Shown here: piece by piece, positions 36,158 through 44,812 of the stretch
Position numbering within the stretch: the stretch's first letter is position 1
Layout: every line of letters begins with the position of its first letter
Source: Pseudoclavibacter terrae
GTDB taxonomy: Bacteria; Actinomycetota; Actinomycetes; Actinomycetales; Microbacteriaceae
DNA length: 64,000 bases
Direction of reading: 5' to 3'
Assembly (NCBI RefSeq): GCF_008831075.1
Contig: NZ_WBJX01000003.1
Location: 124,001 to 188,000 of the forward strand
Position numbers and translations under genes: made by a program
The notes under the pieces: model-generated
What the model saw: the letters and a program-made list of their open reading frames with translations, nothing else
Database searches by the model: none
Told to the model about the DNA's origin: nothing

Positions 36158-37606
36158 TCAGGCCGCCGCCAGCTCGAGTGCCTCTTCTGCCCGCTCGGCG
36201 CTGCCCTCCGCGAGACCGCGCTTGAGCGCGGGAGCCAGCGCGATGCACAGGATCACTCCGACGGCGAGCACCGCGACCTCGGTGACGGTGAGCGCCCAGA
36301 CGATGCCCGTGAGCCCGAACCAGATGTTCCCGGCGATCACCACGGGGATGAACAGCACCCCCTGGGCGGCCGACATGACCGTCGCGGGGAGGGCGCGACC
36401 GGTCGCCTGGAACAGCGAGGTGATGAGCCCGGTGAAGCCGTTCGCGACCATGGCGATGAGCTGCGCCGCGAGGACCACGACGCCGATCGCGAGCACCGAC
36501 TCGTCGGCCACGAAGCTCGTGAACACCTGTTCACGGAAGCACAGCACGAGGGTGGCCGCGAGCGCGGCGAGCGTTCCGACCGTGATCGCGGATGCTCGCA
36601 GCGCGGATCCGAAGCGCGCACCGTCACCCTTGCCGTACGAGTAGGCGAGGAGCGGCAGCACGCCCAGCGTGACGCCCATGATGAGGAACTCGGGCACCTG
36701 CGCGATGCGGACGGCAACCCCCATGGCGGCGAGCGGGCCCTCGCCGTATGCGGCAGCGAGGTTGTTGAGCACCAGCGCCGTCACGATGAGGAAGGCCGAC
36801 TGCACGAGGGTGCCGACACCGACACCGAGCACCGGCTTCTGCACGGAGGCGGCGAGCGTGAACCACCGCGGGGAGAGGCGGACGTGCTCGCTGTTGCGCG
36901 TCAGCCAGATCACGAAGTACGCGACGACTGCAAGATTCGCGAGACCGGTGGCGACCGCAGCACCCGCCACTCCCCAGTCGAGCACCAGGATGAAGAGGGC
37001 GTCGAGGGCGAGGTTCACGACGGCGGAGACGATGAGCGCGGTCATGACCTGCTTCGCCGCGCCTTCCGCTCGGACGAGCTGCTCAAGGCAGACGGCGGCT
37101 GCGAGGACGGGCACGAAGCCGAGCAGCACCCCGACGAAGGCGCTCGTGGGCGCGGCGACCGACGCATCCGCACCGAGCAGGGCGACGAGCGGCGACAGGA
37201 ACACGAGACCGATGCCGCCGACGACAGCTCCGACGACGACCGAACCCCAGAGCGAGTAGGAGGCGACCCGTTTGATGCTCGCCGCCTTCGAGGGGTCCCG
37301 TTCGGCGCCGCCGAGGAGGCGCGAGATGAGCGCCCCTCCCCCGACCCCGAAGACGTTCCCCACCCCCATGACGAGGCCGAGGATCGGTGAGCCGAGGGTG
37401 ATGGCGGCCAGGAGCGCCGTGTTGTCGAGCGAGCCGATGAATCCCGCATTGATGAGGTTGTAGATCGCTCCGACGATCATGGCGGCCGCCATCGGCACGC
37501 AGAGGTGCAGCAGCGCGCTGACGATGGGTGCCGACGAGAGGTACCAACGATTCGTGCGTGCAGCATCTGGCGCGGTTCCGGCTTCGGCTGGAGGTGGAGT
37601 GGTCAT
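36158..37606 (-). CDS. MATE-family efflux transporter
   Basis: A 482-residue protein with 12 hydrophobic helices in two similar halves, starting with LLHLCVPMAAAMIVGAIYNLINAGFIGS and containing GVGGGALISRLLGG. The second half repeats the pattern (GMGVGTLV; ITSLFQATGRALPA). It should export cationic drugs or metabolites with proton or sodium. It is followed on the same side by MarR upstream, which likely regulates it (92 nt between start and MarR stop). Confidence 0.9.
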   Translation of the reverse strand: MTTPPPAEAGTAPDAARTNRWYLSSAPIVSALLHLCVPMAAAMIVGAIYNLINAGFIGSLDNTALLAAITLGSPILGLVMGVGNVFGVGGGALISRLLGGAERDPSKAASIKRVASYSLWGSVVVGAVVGGIGLVFLSPLVALLGADASVAAPTSAFVGVLLGFVPVLAAAVCLEQLVRAEGAAKQVMTALIVSAVVNLALDALFILVLDWGVAGAAVATGLANLAVVAYFVIWLTRNSEHVRLSPRWFTLAASVQKPVLGVGVGTLVQSAFLIVTALVLNNLAAAYGEGPLAAMGVAVRIAQVPEFLIMGVTLGVLPLLAYSYGKGDGARFGSALRASAITVGTLAALAATLVLCFREQVFTSFVADESVLAIGVVVLAAQLIAMVANGFTGLITSLFQATGRALPATVMSAAQGVLFIPVVIAGNIWFGLTGIVWALTVTEVAVLAVGVILCIALAPALKRGLAEGSAERAEEALELAAA

Positions 37607-37698
37607 GGTTGCTTCTTTCTGGGCAGGACCCAGCGCGCGTCGACCCTTGTCGGCACGTGAAGGGAGGTGGATGCGCGGACCGGCCGCGCGTCTCGGCG

Positions 37699-38145
37699 CT
37701 AGTCGCGCACGGGCTGCGGGAGCTGCGCCGTGATCTTGGCGAGCAGCTTCTGGAACGCGGCTCGCTCGTCGGCGTCGAGGGGCGCGAGGATCGTCTCGTC
37801 CGCCGCGACCATCGCCTCCTCGAAGCCTGCGATGAGGGCGGCTCCGGCCGCCGTGGCGTAGACGCGCTTGGTGCGCTCGTCGCCGCCCTCTGTGCGGCGC
37901 TCGATGAGCCCGCGCCCTTCGAGACCGCGGAGCAGGCTCGAGACGCTGGCGGGCGTCGTGCGACTCCTGCGAGCGAGCTCCGACTGGCTCGCACCCGGGC
38001 TCTGCACGAGGGAGTCGAGCACGAAGCTCTGCGGCCTGGTGAGCTCGCGCTCACGAGTCCAGTCCTCGCCTGCCTTCATCTGCGCCCAGCTGATCCACCG
38101 GACGAACTCGAGGGGTGAGCGGGGTGCAGGTGCTGTATCTGGCAT
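37699..38145 (-). CDS. MarR-family regulator
   Basis: A 148-residue MarR protein. The winged helix is seen in PGASQSELARRSRTTPASVSSLLRGLEGRGLIER and its wing in EGGDERTKRVYATAAG. The ATG at 38145 lies inside an ATAGTT...AACTAT repeat, next to a perfect 24-nt palindrome at 38157-38180. It lies directly upstream of the MATE gene and divergent to the molybdoenzyme gene, so it probably represses one or both. Confidence 0.92.
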   Translation of the reverse strand: MPDTAPAPRSPLEFVRWISWAQMKAGEDWTRERELTRPQSFVLDSLVQSPGASQSELARRSRTTPASVSSLLRGLEGRGLIERRTEGGDERTKRVYATAAGAALIAGFEEAMVAADETILAPLDADERAAFQKLLAKITAQLPQPVRD

Positions 38146-38180
38146 AGTTAGAACTATGACAGTTAGATATCTAACTGTCA
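38144..38180. promoter_or_regulatory. Operator region between MarR and the molybdoenzyme gene
   Basis: A perfect 24-nt palindrome, TGACAGTTAGAT and its complement, spans 38157-38180. A second shorter repeat ATAGTT-AG-AACTAT at 38144-38157 overlaps the MarR start codon. Both carry the GTTAG core, a likely pair of MarR sites that block both promoters. Confidence 0.75.
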
Positions 38181-38244
38181 AGCGGGTCAGCGCCGCACCA
38201 GCGCCCCGCGCGTAGACTGACCGCATTCCCCGGGAGGAGCAACG

Positions 38245-40605
38245 ATGCCCGAACCGAAGCATCCAGAGAAGCACGTGAAGCCGGTCGACGGTGCCGCGCG
38301 CATCGCCATGAACATCGACGAGACCGCCGCCATGTTCTCGGAGCCCAAGATCACGGCCGTCGGCATCCCCGCCGTACTGAACTCGCTCAAGGTCACGACG
38401 GCGCAGATGGGCCCGACCCGCACGGCCCGAACCCTGCTGCGCATCAACCAGAAGGACGGCTTCGACTGCCCCGGATGCGCGTGGCCGGAAGGCAAGCACC
38501 GCAGCCCCGCCGAGTTCTGCGAGAACGGCGCGAAGGCCGTCGCCGAGGAGGCCACGAAGCGGCGCATCCCGCCGAGCTTCTTCGCCGAGCACTCCATCGA
38601 GGAGCTGCGCACCTGGGACGACTACTCGCTCGGCCAACAGGGGCGCCTCACGCATCCCATGCTGCTCGACGAGGGCGGCACCCATTACCGCGCCGTCAGC
38701 TGGGACGAGGCGTTCGACATCATCGCCGACGAGTTCGCGCAGATGTCGACCCCGGACGAGGCGATCTTCTACACGTCGGGCCGCACCTCCAACGAGGCCG
38801 CGTTCGTCTACCAGCTGTTCGTGCGCGGCCTCGGCACCAACAACCTGCCAGACTGCTCGAACATGTGCCACGAGTCGAGCGGCTCGGCCCTCGGCGAGAC
38901 GCTCGGCATCGGCAAGGGCTCCGTGAGCCTCGAGGACATCCACGAGGCCGACCTCATCATCATCGCCGGCCAGAACCCCGGCACCAACCACCCGCGCATG
39001 CTCACGGCGCTCGAGAAGGCGAAGCTCAACGGCGGCAAGATCATCGCCGTGAACCCGTTGCCGGAGGCGGCGCTCATGCGGTACGAGAACCCGCAGACCG
39101 TGCGCGGCATGGTGCTCGGCGGCACTGCCCTGAACGACCTGTTCCTGCAGATCAAGCTCGGCGGCGACCAGGCCCTCTTCCAGGCGCTGGGGCGCATCCT
39201 GCTCGACGCCGAGGAAGCGAACCCGGGCACCGTGTTCGACGCCGAGTTCATCGCCGCCAAGACGGTGGGCGTTGATGCGTACCTCGAATCGCTCCGACAG
39301 CTCGACTGGTCGGAGGTCGAGACGGCCACGGGACTCAGCGAGGCTGAGATCCGCGAGGCCGGGGAGATGCTGCTCGCATCGACGTCGACGATCGTCTGCT
39401 GGGCCATGGGCCTCACCCAGCACAAGCACTCGGTGCCGACCCTCCGCGACTGCGTCAACCTGCTCCTCCTGCAAGGCAACATCGGCAAGCCGGGCGCCGG
39501 CGTCTGCCCCGTGCGCGGGCACTCCAACGTGCAGGGCGACCGCACGATGGGCATCTTCGAGAAGATGCCAGCGTCGTTCCACGACAAGCTCGACGCGGAG
39601 TTCTCCTTCGCCTCCCCCCGCAAGCACGGCTACGACACGGTCGAGGCGATCCGCGCCATGCGCGACGGCAAGGCCAGAGTCTTCATGGCGATGGGCGGCA
39701 ACTTCTCCCGGGCGACGCCGGACACGGCCGTGACCGAGGCCGCCATGGAGTCGCTCGCCCTCACCGTGCAGGTATCGACGAAGCTCAACCGGTCCCACGT
39801 CGCGACGGGGCGCCGGGCCCTCATCCTCCCCACCCTCGGCCGCACCGAACGCGACCGCCAGGCCGGGGGCACGCAGCGCGTGACCGTCGAGGACTCCATG
39901 AGCGCGGTCCACGCGTCGCGCGGGCGGCTCGAGCCGGCGAGCGACGAGCTGCTGAGCGAGGTCGCGATCGTGACGATGCTCGCCGAGCGGGTCCTCACCC
40001 GATCGCGACCGAACGTGCCGCAGGTGAACTGGGCCGAGCTGCGCGCGGACTACGGGAACGTGCGCGCGTCCATCTCCCGGGTCATCCCTGGCTTCGAGGA
40101 CTTCGAGGCGAGGATCGACGAGCCGGGCGGGTTCATCCTGCCGAACGGCCCGCGCGACGGCCGCGACTTCTCGAGCATCGGCGGCACCGCGAAGTTCACC
40201 GTCAACAATCTCGAGTACCCGAAGGTGCCGGCGGGTCGCCTCCTGCTGCAGACGCTGCGCTCGCACGACCAGTTCAACACCACCATCTACGGCAAGGACG
40301 ACCGGTACCGGGGTGTGAAGAGTGCGAGGCGAGTCGTGTTCGTCAACGAGGCGGATGCGCGCGACCTTGGCCTCGCGGATGGGGACCACGTCGACATCGT
40401 CTCGGAGTGGCCCGGCCGCGACGGCACGCTCGAGGAGCGCCGCAGCGAGCGACACCGCATCGTGTTCTACTCGACGCCCCGCGGCTGCGTCGCCGCGTAC
40501 TACCCCGAGACGAACGTGCTCGTGCCGCTCGACTCGACGGCCGACGTCAGCAACACCCCGACGTCGAAGTCGGTCATCGTTCGCTTGGAGAAGCTGGGGT
40601 CATAG
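38245..40605 (+). CDS. YdeP/FdhF-type molybdopterin oxidoreductase
   Basis: A 786-residue molybdopterin enzyme. N-terminal CPGCAWPEGK keeps only a CxxC pair, so a full four-Cys iron-sulfur binding site is absent, as in the YdeP subgroup. The central parts with FYTSGRTSNEAAF, CSNMCHESSG, GQNPGTNHPRML and VCPVRGHSNVQGDRTMG fit, and the C-terminal beta-barrel dinucleotide-binding domain has ADARDLGLADGDHVDI. YdeP proteins are linked to acid resistance and are only distantly like formate dehydrogenases. It is divergent from MarR. No partner subunit is seen, so a soluble or stand-alone enzyme is likely. The substrate is unknown. Confidence 0.9.
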   Translation: MPEPKHPEKHVKPVDGAARIAMNIDETAAMFSEPKITAVGIPAVLNSLKVTTAQMGPTRTARTLLRINQKDGFDCPGCAWPEGKHRSPAEFCENGAKAVAEEATKRRIPPSFFAEHSIEELRTWDDYSLGQQGRLTHPMLLDEGGTHYRAVSWDEAFDIIADEFAQMSTPDEAIFYTSGRTSNEAAFVYQLFVRGLGTNNLPDCSNMCHESSGSALGETLGIGKGSVSLEDIHEADLIIIAGQNPGTNHPRMLTALEKAKLNGGKIIAVNPLPEAALMRYENPQTVRGMVLGGTALNDLFLQIKLGGDQALFQALGRILLDAEEANPGTVFDAEFIAAKTVGVDAYLESLRQLDWSEVETATGLSEAEIREAGEMLLASTSTIVCWAMGLTQHKHSVPTLRDCVNLLLLQGNIGKPGAGVCPVRGHSNVQGDRTMGIFEKMPASFHDKLDAEFSFASPRKHGYDTVEAIRAMRDGKARVFMAMGGNFSRATPDTAVTEAAMESLALTVQVSTKLNRSHVATGRRALILPTLGRTERDRQAGGTQRVTVEDSMSAVHASRGRLEPASDELLSEVAIVTMLAERVLTRSRPNVPQVNWAELRADYGNVRASISRVIPGFEDFEARIDEPGGFILPNGPRDGRDFSSIGGTAKFTVNNLEYPKVPAGRLLLQTLRSHDQFNTTIYGKDDRYRGVKSARRVVFVNEADARDLGLADGDHVDIVSEWPGRDGTLEERRSERHRIVFYSTPRGCVAAYYPETNVLVPLDSTADVSNTPTSKSVIVRLEKLGS

Positions 40606-40665
40606 GACGATCCCCCGCCGCACGATCACACGCCGGAGCTGAACTTCGGTCGCCACCTTGAGCCC

Positions 40666-40950
40666 TCAGCGGCGGCGGATGCGGATCGGCCCCTTGGCCG
40701 TCGAACCGTCGACCACCTCGCCGCCCTGCGTGATGTCGACCTCGCCCGACTCGACGAGTCGCCGCGCCGCGGCCCTCGCCGCGTCCATGTCGTCTCGCCA
40801 CGCATCGCCGCCGACGGCACGCGCCGCCTCCGATGGGCAGATCGTCGCCCCCTCCGCACGTTTGTCCAGGAGGTCGAGGATCACCCGCTCGAGCTCGTCG
40901 CCAGCGCGGCCCCGGGGGCGCACGCTCTCGGGGTCGCCCGAGGAGCTCAC
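40666..40950 (-). CDS. DUF3253 protein
   Basis: A 94-residue, highly charged protein. The core ILDLLDKRAEGATICPSEAARAVGG, then AARRLVESGEVDITQGGEVV and the end KGPIRIRRR, matches DUF3253, a predicted winged-helix-like small protein of unknown role. It starts with GTG overlapping the upstream alpha/beta hydrolase stop (GTGA), so translation is coupled. A role as DNA-binding accessory is plausible but not shown. Confidence 0.85.
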   Translation of the reverse strand: MSSSGDPESVRPRGRAGDELERVILDLLDKRAEGATICPSEAARAVGGDAWRDDMDAARAAARRLVESGEVDITQGGEVVDGSTAKGPIRIRRR

Positions 40951-41768
40951 AGCAGCCGCTCCGCCAGCACCTTCGCCGTGGCCTCCGGATGCACGCGGTG
41001 GCCAACCGACTCGGCGACCTCGACGAGCTCCGCGCCAGGCAGGGTCTCGGCAAGCAGCTTCGCGGCGCTCGCGAGGAACGGGAACGTGTCGCCGCCCACG
41101 ACGATCGTCACGGGTACTTGGACGGCGACCATCGCCTCCGTAGGCGTCGACACCTGCCGCACAAGCTGCGCGTCGTAGACGGTGGACTGCGCGAGCGGCA
41201 CGAGGCCAGGGAAGATGGGGCTCTGCTTGATCTGCTCCACGAGAGCAGGGTCGAGGCCCACGCCTTCGAGCTGGAAGGTGGAGACCGCCGTCGCCTCGTC
41301 ACCGTCGTCGACGAGGCGCTGCAGGCGCTCGGCGAGGTCGGCGGCAGGCTCGTGCTGCCCGAAGCGGAACGGCGGTTCGGAGAGGAACAGATGCTGCACG
41401 GGCACGCCCAGCGACGCGGCGAAGAGCGCGAGCACTGCACCCGAGGAGTGCCCGATGACGCTCGCTCGACCGCCGACCGCGTCGATGACGGCCGCCAGGT
41501 CTTCAGCCTCGCGCTCTGGCGCCGAGGGTTTCGTGTCGCCGCTGTCGCCGCGAGCGCGACGGTCGTAGGAGACAGCCGCGAAGCCCGCCCCGACAAGCGC
41601 TCTCGCGAACTCCGTCACATCGCGCGCCGTCGAGAAGGCGCCGTTGACGATGACCACCACGGGCCCTTCCCCGCGGATCTCGTACGCGATGCGCGTTCCG
41701 TCGGCGGAGGTGGCGACCTCGCGGTCGACGCGGACCCCACCGACGTCGTTCTGTTCTGCTGCAACCAT
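40947..41768 (-). CDS. Alpha/beta hydrolase
   Basis: A 273-residue alpha/beta hydrolase. The nucleophile elbow is GHSSGA, the oxyanion region VNGAFST near the start, and the catalytic His is likely in GHRVHPE at the C-terminus. A DGTRIAYEIRGEGP start and the YDRRARGDSGDT loop match esterase or haloperoxidase-like members. Ribosome site GGAGCAGGAAC is in front of the ATG. It is coupled to DUF3253 and lies downstream of the formaldehyde dehydrogenase (198 nt). Substrate unknown. Confidence 0.9.
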   Translation of the reverse strand: MVAAEQNDVGGVRVDREVATSADGTRIAYEIRGEGPVVVIVNGAFSTARDVTEFARALVGAGFAAVSYDRRARGDSGDTKPSAPEREAEDLAAVIDAVGGRASVIGHSSGAVLALFAASLGVPVQHLFLSEPPFRFGQHEPAADLAERLQRLVDDGDEATAVSTFQLEGVGLDPALVEQIKQSPIFPGLVPLAQSTVYDAQLVRQVSTPTEAMVAVQVPVTIVVGGDTFPFLASAAKLLAETLPGAELVEVAESVGHRVHPEATAKVLAERLL

Positions 41769-41965
41769 GTTCCTGCTCCCCTGCCCCTGCGAGTGCCGGC
41801 CTCGGTGCCCGCACTCGACTACGACCACAGTCTGCACCCGGCCACCGACAAGACGAGGCGAAAGCCCCGACGAATGCATCGAGCCCCGGGCTGCAGTCCA
41901 TCCCTGCAGCACGAGGCTCGACGCCATCCACGCTCTGTCGCGGTCTGATTGTCCCCCGCGCAGAG

Positions 41966-43180
41966 CTACTTCACGTAGCCATTCGGGTTGAGCACGTACT
42001 TCTTGGGCGCGCCTGCATCGAAGTCCGCGTAGCCCTTCGGCGCCTCGTCGAGCGTGATGGGGGTCGCCTGCACGGCATCCGCGATCTTCACCTTGTCGAA
42101 GAGGATCGCCTGCATGAGCTGCCGGTTGTACTTCATGACCGGGCACTGACCGGTCGTGAAGGACAGCGACTTCGCCCAGCCGAGGCCGAGACGGATCGAC
42201 AGCGAGCCGACCTTCGCGGCTTCGTCGACCCCACCCGGGTCGCCTGTCACGTACAGGCCGGGGATCCCGAGCGCCCCGCCGGCCTCCGTCACCGTCATGA
42301 GGGAGTTGAGCACCGTCGCTGGAGCCTCGTGCCCGGCGTCCGAGCCGTGGCCGCGCGCCTCGAACCCGACCGCATCCACGCCGCACTCGACCTCCGGCAC
42401 CCCCAGGATCTGCTCGATCTGCTCGCCCGGGTCGCCCTTCGAGACATCAACCGTCTCGCAGCCGAAGGATCTCGCCTGCGCGAGACGATCCTCGTTGAGG
42501 TCGCCGACGATGACACACGCAGCGCCGAGCAGCTGGGCGCTCACCGCCGCCGCGAGGCCGACGGGTCCAGCACCCGCGATGTAGACGGTCGACCCTGGGC
42601 CGACACCCGCCGTGTACGCGCCGTGGAACCCGGTCGGGAAGATGTCGGAGAGCATCGTCAGGTCGAGGATCTTCTCGAGCGCCTGGTCGCGGTCGGGGAA
42701 CTTGAGGAGGTTCCAGTCGGCGTACGGCACGAGCACGTACTCAGCCTGCCCGCCGACCCAGCCGCCCATGTCGACGTAGCCGTACGCGCTGCCGGGACGG
42801 TCGGGATTGACGTTGAGACAGATGCCCGTCTTGCCCGCCTTGCAGTTGCGACAGCGACCGCAGGCGATGTTGAACGGCACCGACACGATGTCGCCGACCT
42901 TGATGAACTCGACGTCGGGTCCTACCTCGATGACCTCGCCCGTGATCTCGTGGCCGAGCACGAGGTCGACCGGGGCGGTTGTGCGGCCGCGCACCATGTG
43001 CTGGTCGGACCCGCAGATGTTCGTGGTCACGGTGCGCAGGATGGCGCCGTGCCGCACCTGCCGTCCCACGTTCGCCGGATTCACGCCCGGCCCGTCCTTC
43101 AACTCGAACTCGGGGTACGGGATGTCGATGACCTCGACCTCGTTGGGCCCCTTGTACGCGACAGCTCTGTTGCTCGCCAT
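41966..43180 (-). CDS. fdhA: Glutathione-independent formaldehyde dehydrogenase (zinc)
   Basis: A 404-residue zinc-dependent medium-chain dehydrogenase. Landmarks are NICGSDQHMVRGRT with the first zinc Cys, GHEITGEVIEVG with the Glu/His, the structural-zinc Cys cluster CGRCRNCKAGKTGICL and the NAD motif GAGPVGLAAA. The long form with WVGGQAEYVLVPYADWNLLKFPD and PDEAAKVGSLSIRLGLGWAKS is specific to the group typified by Pseudomonas putida formaldehyde dehydrogenase. It oxidises formaldehyde to formate with NAD and no glutathione. AAAGGAGAGATC precedes ATG. It stands alone. Confidence 0.93.
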   Translation of the reverse strand: MASNRAVAYKGPNEVEVIDIPYPEFELKDGPGVNPANVGRQVRHGAILRTVTTNICGSDQHMVRGRTTAPVDLVLGHEITGEVIEVGPDVEFIKVGDIVSVPFNIACGRCRNCKAGKTGICLNVNPDRPGSAYGYVDMGGWVGGQAEYVLVPYADWNLLKFPDRDQALEKILDLTMLSDIFPTGFHGAYTAGVGPGSTVYIAGAGPVGLAAAVSAQLLGAACVIVGDLNEDRLAQARSFGCETVDVSKGDPGEQIEQILGVPEVECGVDAVGFEARGHGSDAGHEAPATVLNSLMTVTEAGGALGIPGLYVTGDPGGVDEAAKVGSLSIRLGLGWAKSLSFTTGQCPVMKYNRQLMQAILFDKVKIADAVQATPITLDEAPKGYADFDAGAPKKYVLNPNGYVK

Positions 43181-43401
43181 GATCTCTCCTTTGAGTTAGC
43201 GGTGCTGCGTGCGGTGCGCGCGAACGCGCAGCCCTGCGAACGTCTCTGTTACGCAGTATTTCGAGGCTAGGCCGCCCCGTCTCGCGTCACCAGGACTCGA
43301 AGCGGATGAGCAGTGGATGCACAGGCGCCGACCGAAGGCTGCTCTCCGTGGTGCACAAGATGCCGGCATCACAAGTCTCAACCTGGAGCCGAATAGTCGA
43401 T

Positions 43402-43407
43402 TACAAT
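43402..43407 (+). promoter_or_regulatory. Likely -10 box for the glycine-rich protein gene
   Basis: TACAAT lies 59 nt before the GTG start in a 285-nt spacer. It is a good -10 match in this GC-rich context; the matching -35 is weak (TCAACC, 18 nt upstream). Confidence 0.4.
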
Positions 43408-43465
43408 CCTGTGTGCTGGCAGCACTGTACTGACCAGTCATGCAGGCATCAAAGAGAGACACAAC

Positions 43466-44665
43466 GTGAGCAATTCCCCGGACAATTCCGTGAATCCATC
43501 AACCCCAAGCAGGCGAACCCTCATTCAGGCTGGAGCCTGGTCGGCCCCCGTCATGGCAGCCGCGTTCGCCGCTCCCGCCGCCTCGGCGAGCCCCTGCGTC
43601 TCGAACACGTTGATCCACACCGCCCTCCTGCCGACGGGGACCGGAGTCGCGGATGCAGCGGGACGGACGACGACCTGGACGGTCCCCGCCGGCGTCACCC
43701 GCATCCGCTACGTCGTCACCGGTGGATCCGGTGGAGGACGCGGCATCACGGGCGTCGGCGGTGCCGGTGCGAGCGTTGACGGCCGCCTCACCGTGGTGCC
43801 GGGAACCGTGCTCACGCTTGTGGTCGGGCAGGGCGGCGTCGGCGTGCCCACCAACTCGACGGGCGCCGCCCAGGGCGGGCAGGGCCACGGCAGCGGCGGA
43901 AGCAACGCCCTGCCGAACACGTCGGGGACGAAGTTCGTCGGCGGCTCCGGCGGCGCTGGCTCCGCGATCCGCATCGGGACGACCCCGATCGCCATTGCCG
44001 GGGGCGGTGGTGGAGCCGGAGCCGGTTACATCGGCAGCTTTACCCTCAACGACTTCTCGGTCACGTACGACCCCGCACCGGACGGCGGAGCCGGAGGACT
44101 GTCTGCGACGAACGGGTCGCGCATCTGGACCGCCCCGGTGAAGGACGCGGGACGCCGAGTCTCCTCCAACGGCGGCCGCGGCGCGGTCGGCTCCACCCCC
44201 GGAGCCGGAGGGGCGCCCTTCCCGAACGCGGCGACTGGCCTGACGGTCCGCAGCGCCTACACGCAGACTGGAGCCGGGACGCAAGGCGGCGCGGCCAGCA
44301 CCGCCGGCGCGACCGGCGGCACGGGCGTGGCGCTCGTGTGGCCCTCGACGACCGTCCAGAACCTGAGCGGCGCGTCCGGGACTGTCAACGAGGCGGGCAA
44401 CCGCGGAGGTGCCGGCGGCGGCGGATACGCGGGCGGCGGTGGCGGCGGCTCCAGCGTCGGCCTCTGGGACCGAAACGGCGCGAACAGCACCGGCGGCATC
44501 CTCGGCATGGCGTCCGGCGGCGGTGGCGGCTCGAGCTGGGTCTCCCCGACAGCTGTCGGCGGTGCGACCCCGACGGGCACGCCCATCATCGGAGTCGGCG
44601 CCAACAGCAACCCCGCGCCCGAGGTCCGCGTGCCTGGGTCCATCCAGATCTTCCGCTGCGCCTGA
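43466..44665 (+). CDS. Tat-exported glycine-rich (ALK/LTK-like) surface protein
   Basis: A 399-residue protein. The N-terminus holds SRRTLIQAGAWSAP, a twin-arginine signal, with a likely cleavage after an ASA stretch near residue 42. The rest is Gly-rich: repeated GGxGG stretches and a final GGGGYAGGGGGGSS-like part, opened by a TVPAGVTRIRYVVTGGSGG motif as in bacterial and animal ALK/LTK glycine-rich domains. Two conserved Cys lie near each end (SPCVSN and IFRCA), likely a disulfide. No anchor is seen, so it is secreted or held loosely in the wall. A hairpin follows the stop. Function unknown. Confidence 0.75.
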   Translation: MSNSPDNSVNPSTPSRRTLIQAGAWSAPVMAAAFAAPAASASPCVSNTLIHTALLPTGTGVADAAGRTTTWTVPAGVTRIRYVVTGGSGGGRGITGVGGAGASVDGRLTVVPGTVLTLVVGQGGVGVPTNSTGAAQGGQGHGSGGSNALPNTSGTKFVGGSGGAGSAIRIGTTPIAIAGGGGGAGAGYIGSFTLNDFSVTYDPAPDGGAGGLSATNGSRIWTAPVKDAGRRVSSNGGRGAVGSTPGAGGAPFPNAATGLTVRSAYTQTGAGTQGGAASTAGATGGTGVALVWPSTTVQNLSGASGTVNEAGNRGGAGGGGYAGGGGGGSSVGLWDRNGANSTGGILGMASGGGGGSSWVSPTAVGGATPTGTPIIGVGANSNPAPEVRVPGSIQIFRCA

Positions 44666-44683
44666 CGTCAGGACCCTCGGCAT

Positions 44684-44719
44684 CATCGGCACCCGCTTCT
44701 CAGGAGGCGGGTGCCGATG
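44684..44719 (+). terminator. Hairpin after the glycine-rich protein gene
   Basis: CATCGGCACCCGC at 44684-44696 pairs perfectly with GCGGGTGCCGATG at 44707-44719, a 13-nt stem. The T-tract is poor; it still likely ends transcription 19 nt after the stop. Confidence 0.6.
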
Positions 44720-44812
44720 TGCTTCTCCACGCAGCGCAGGCATCGGGAACAAGAGCGGCGGTCGTCCTGTTGTCCCGGGTGCACGTATCCCCCTCGGAAG
44801 GAACAGCACAGC

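Noticed and set aside
37699-40455. Long minus-strand open frame covering the molybdoenzyme
   Set aside because: Only the last 148 codons form a real gene (MarR). The rest is antisense to a clear 786-residue enzyme.
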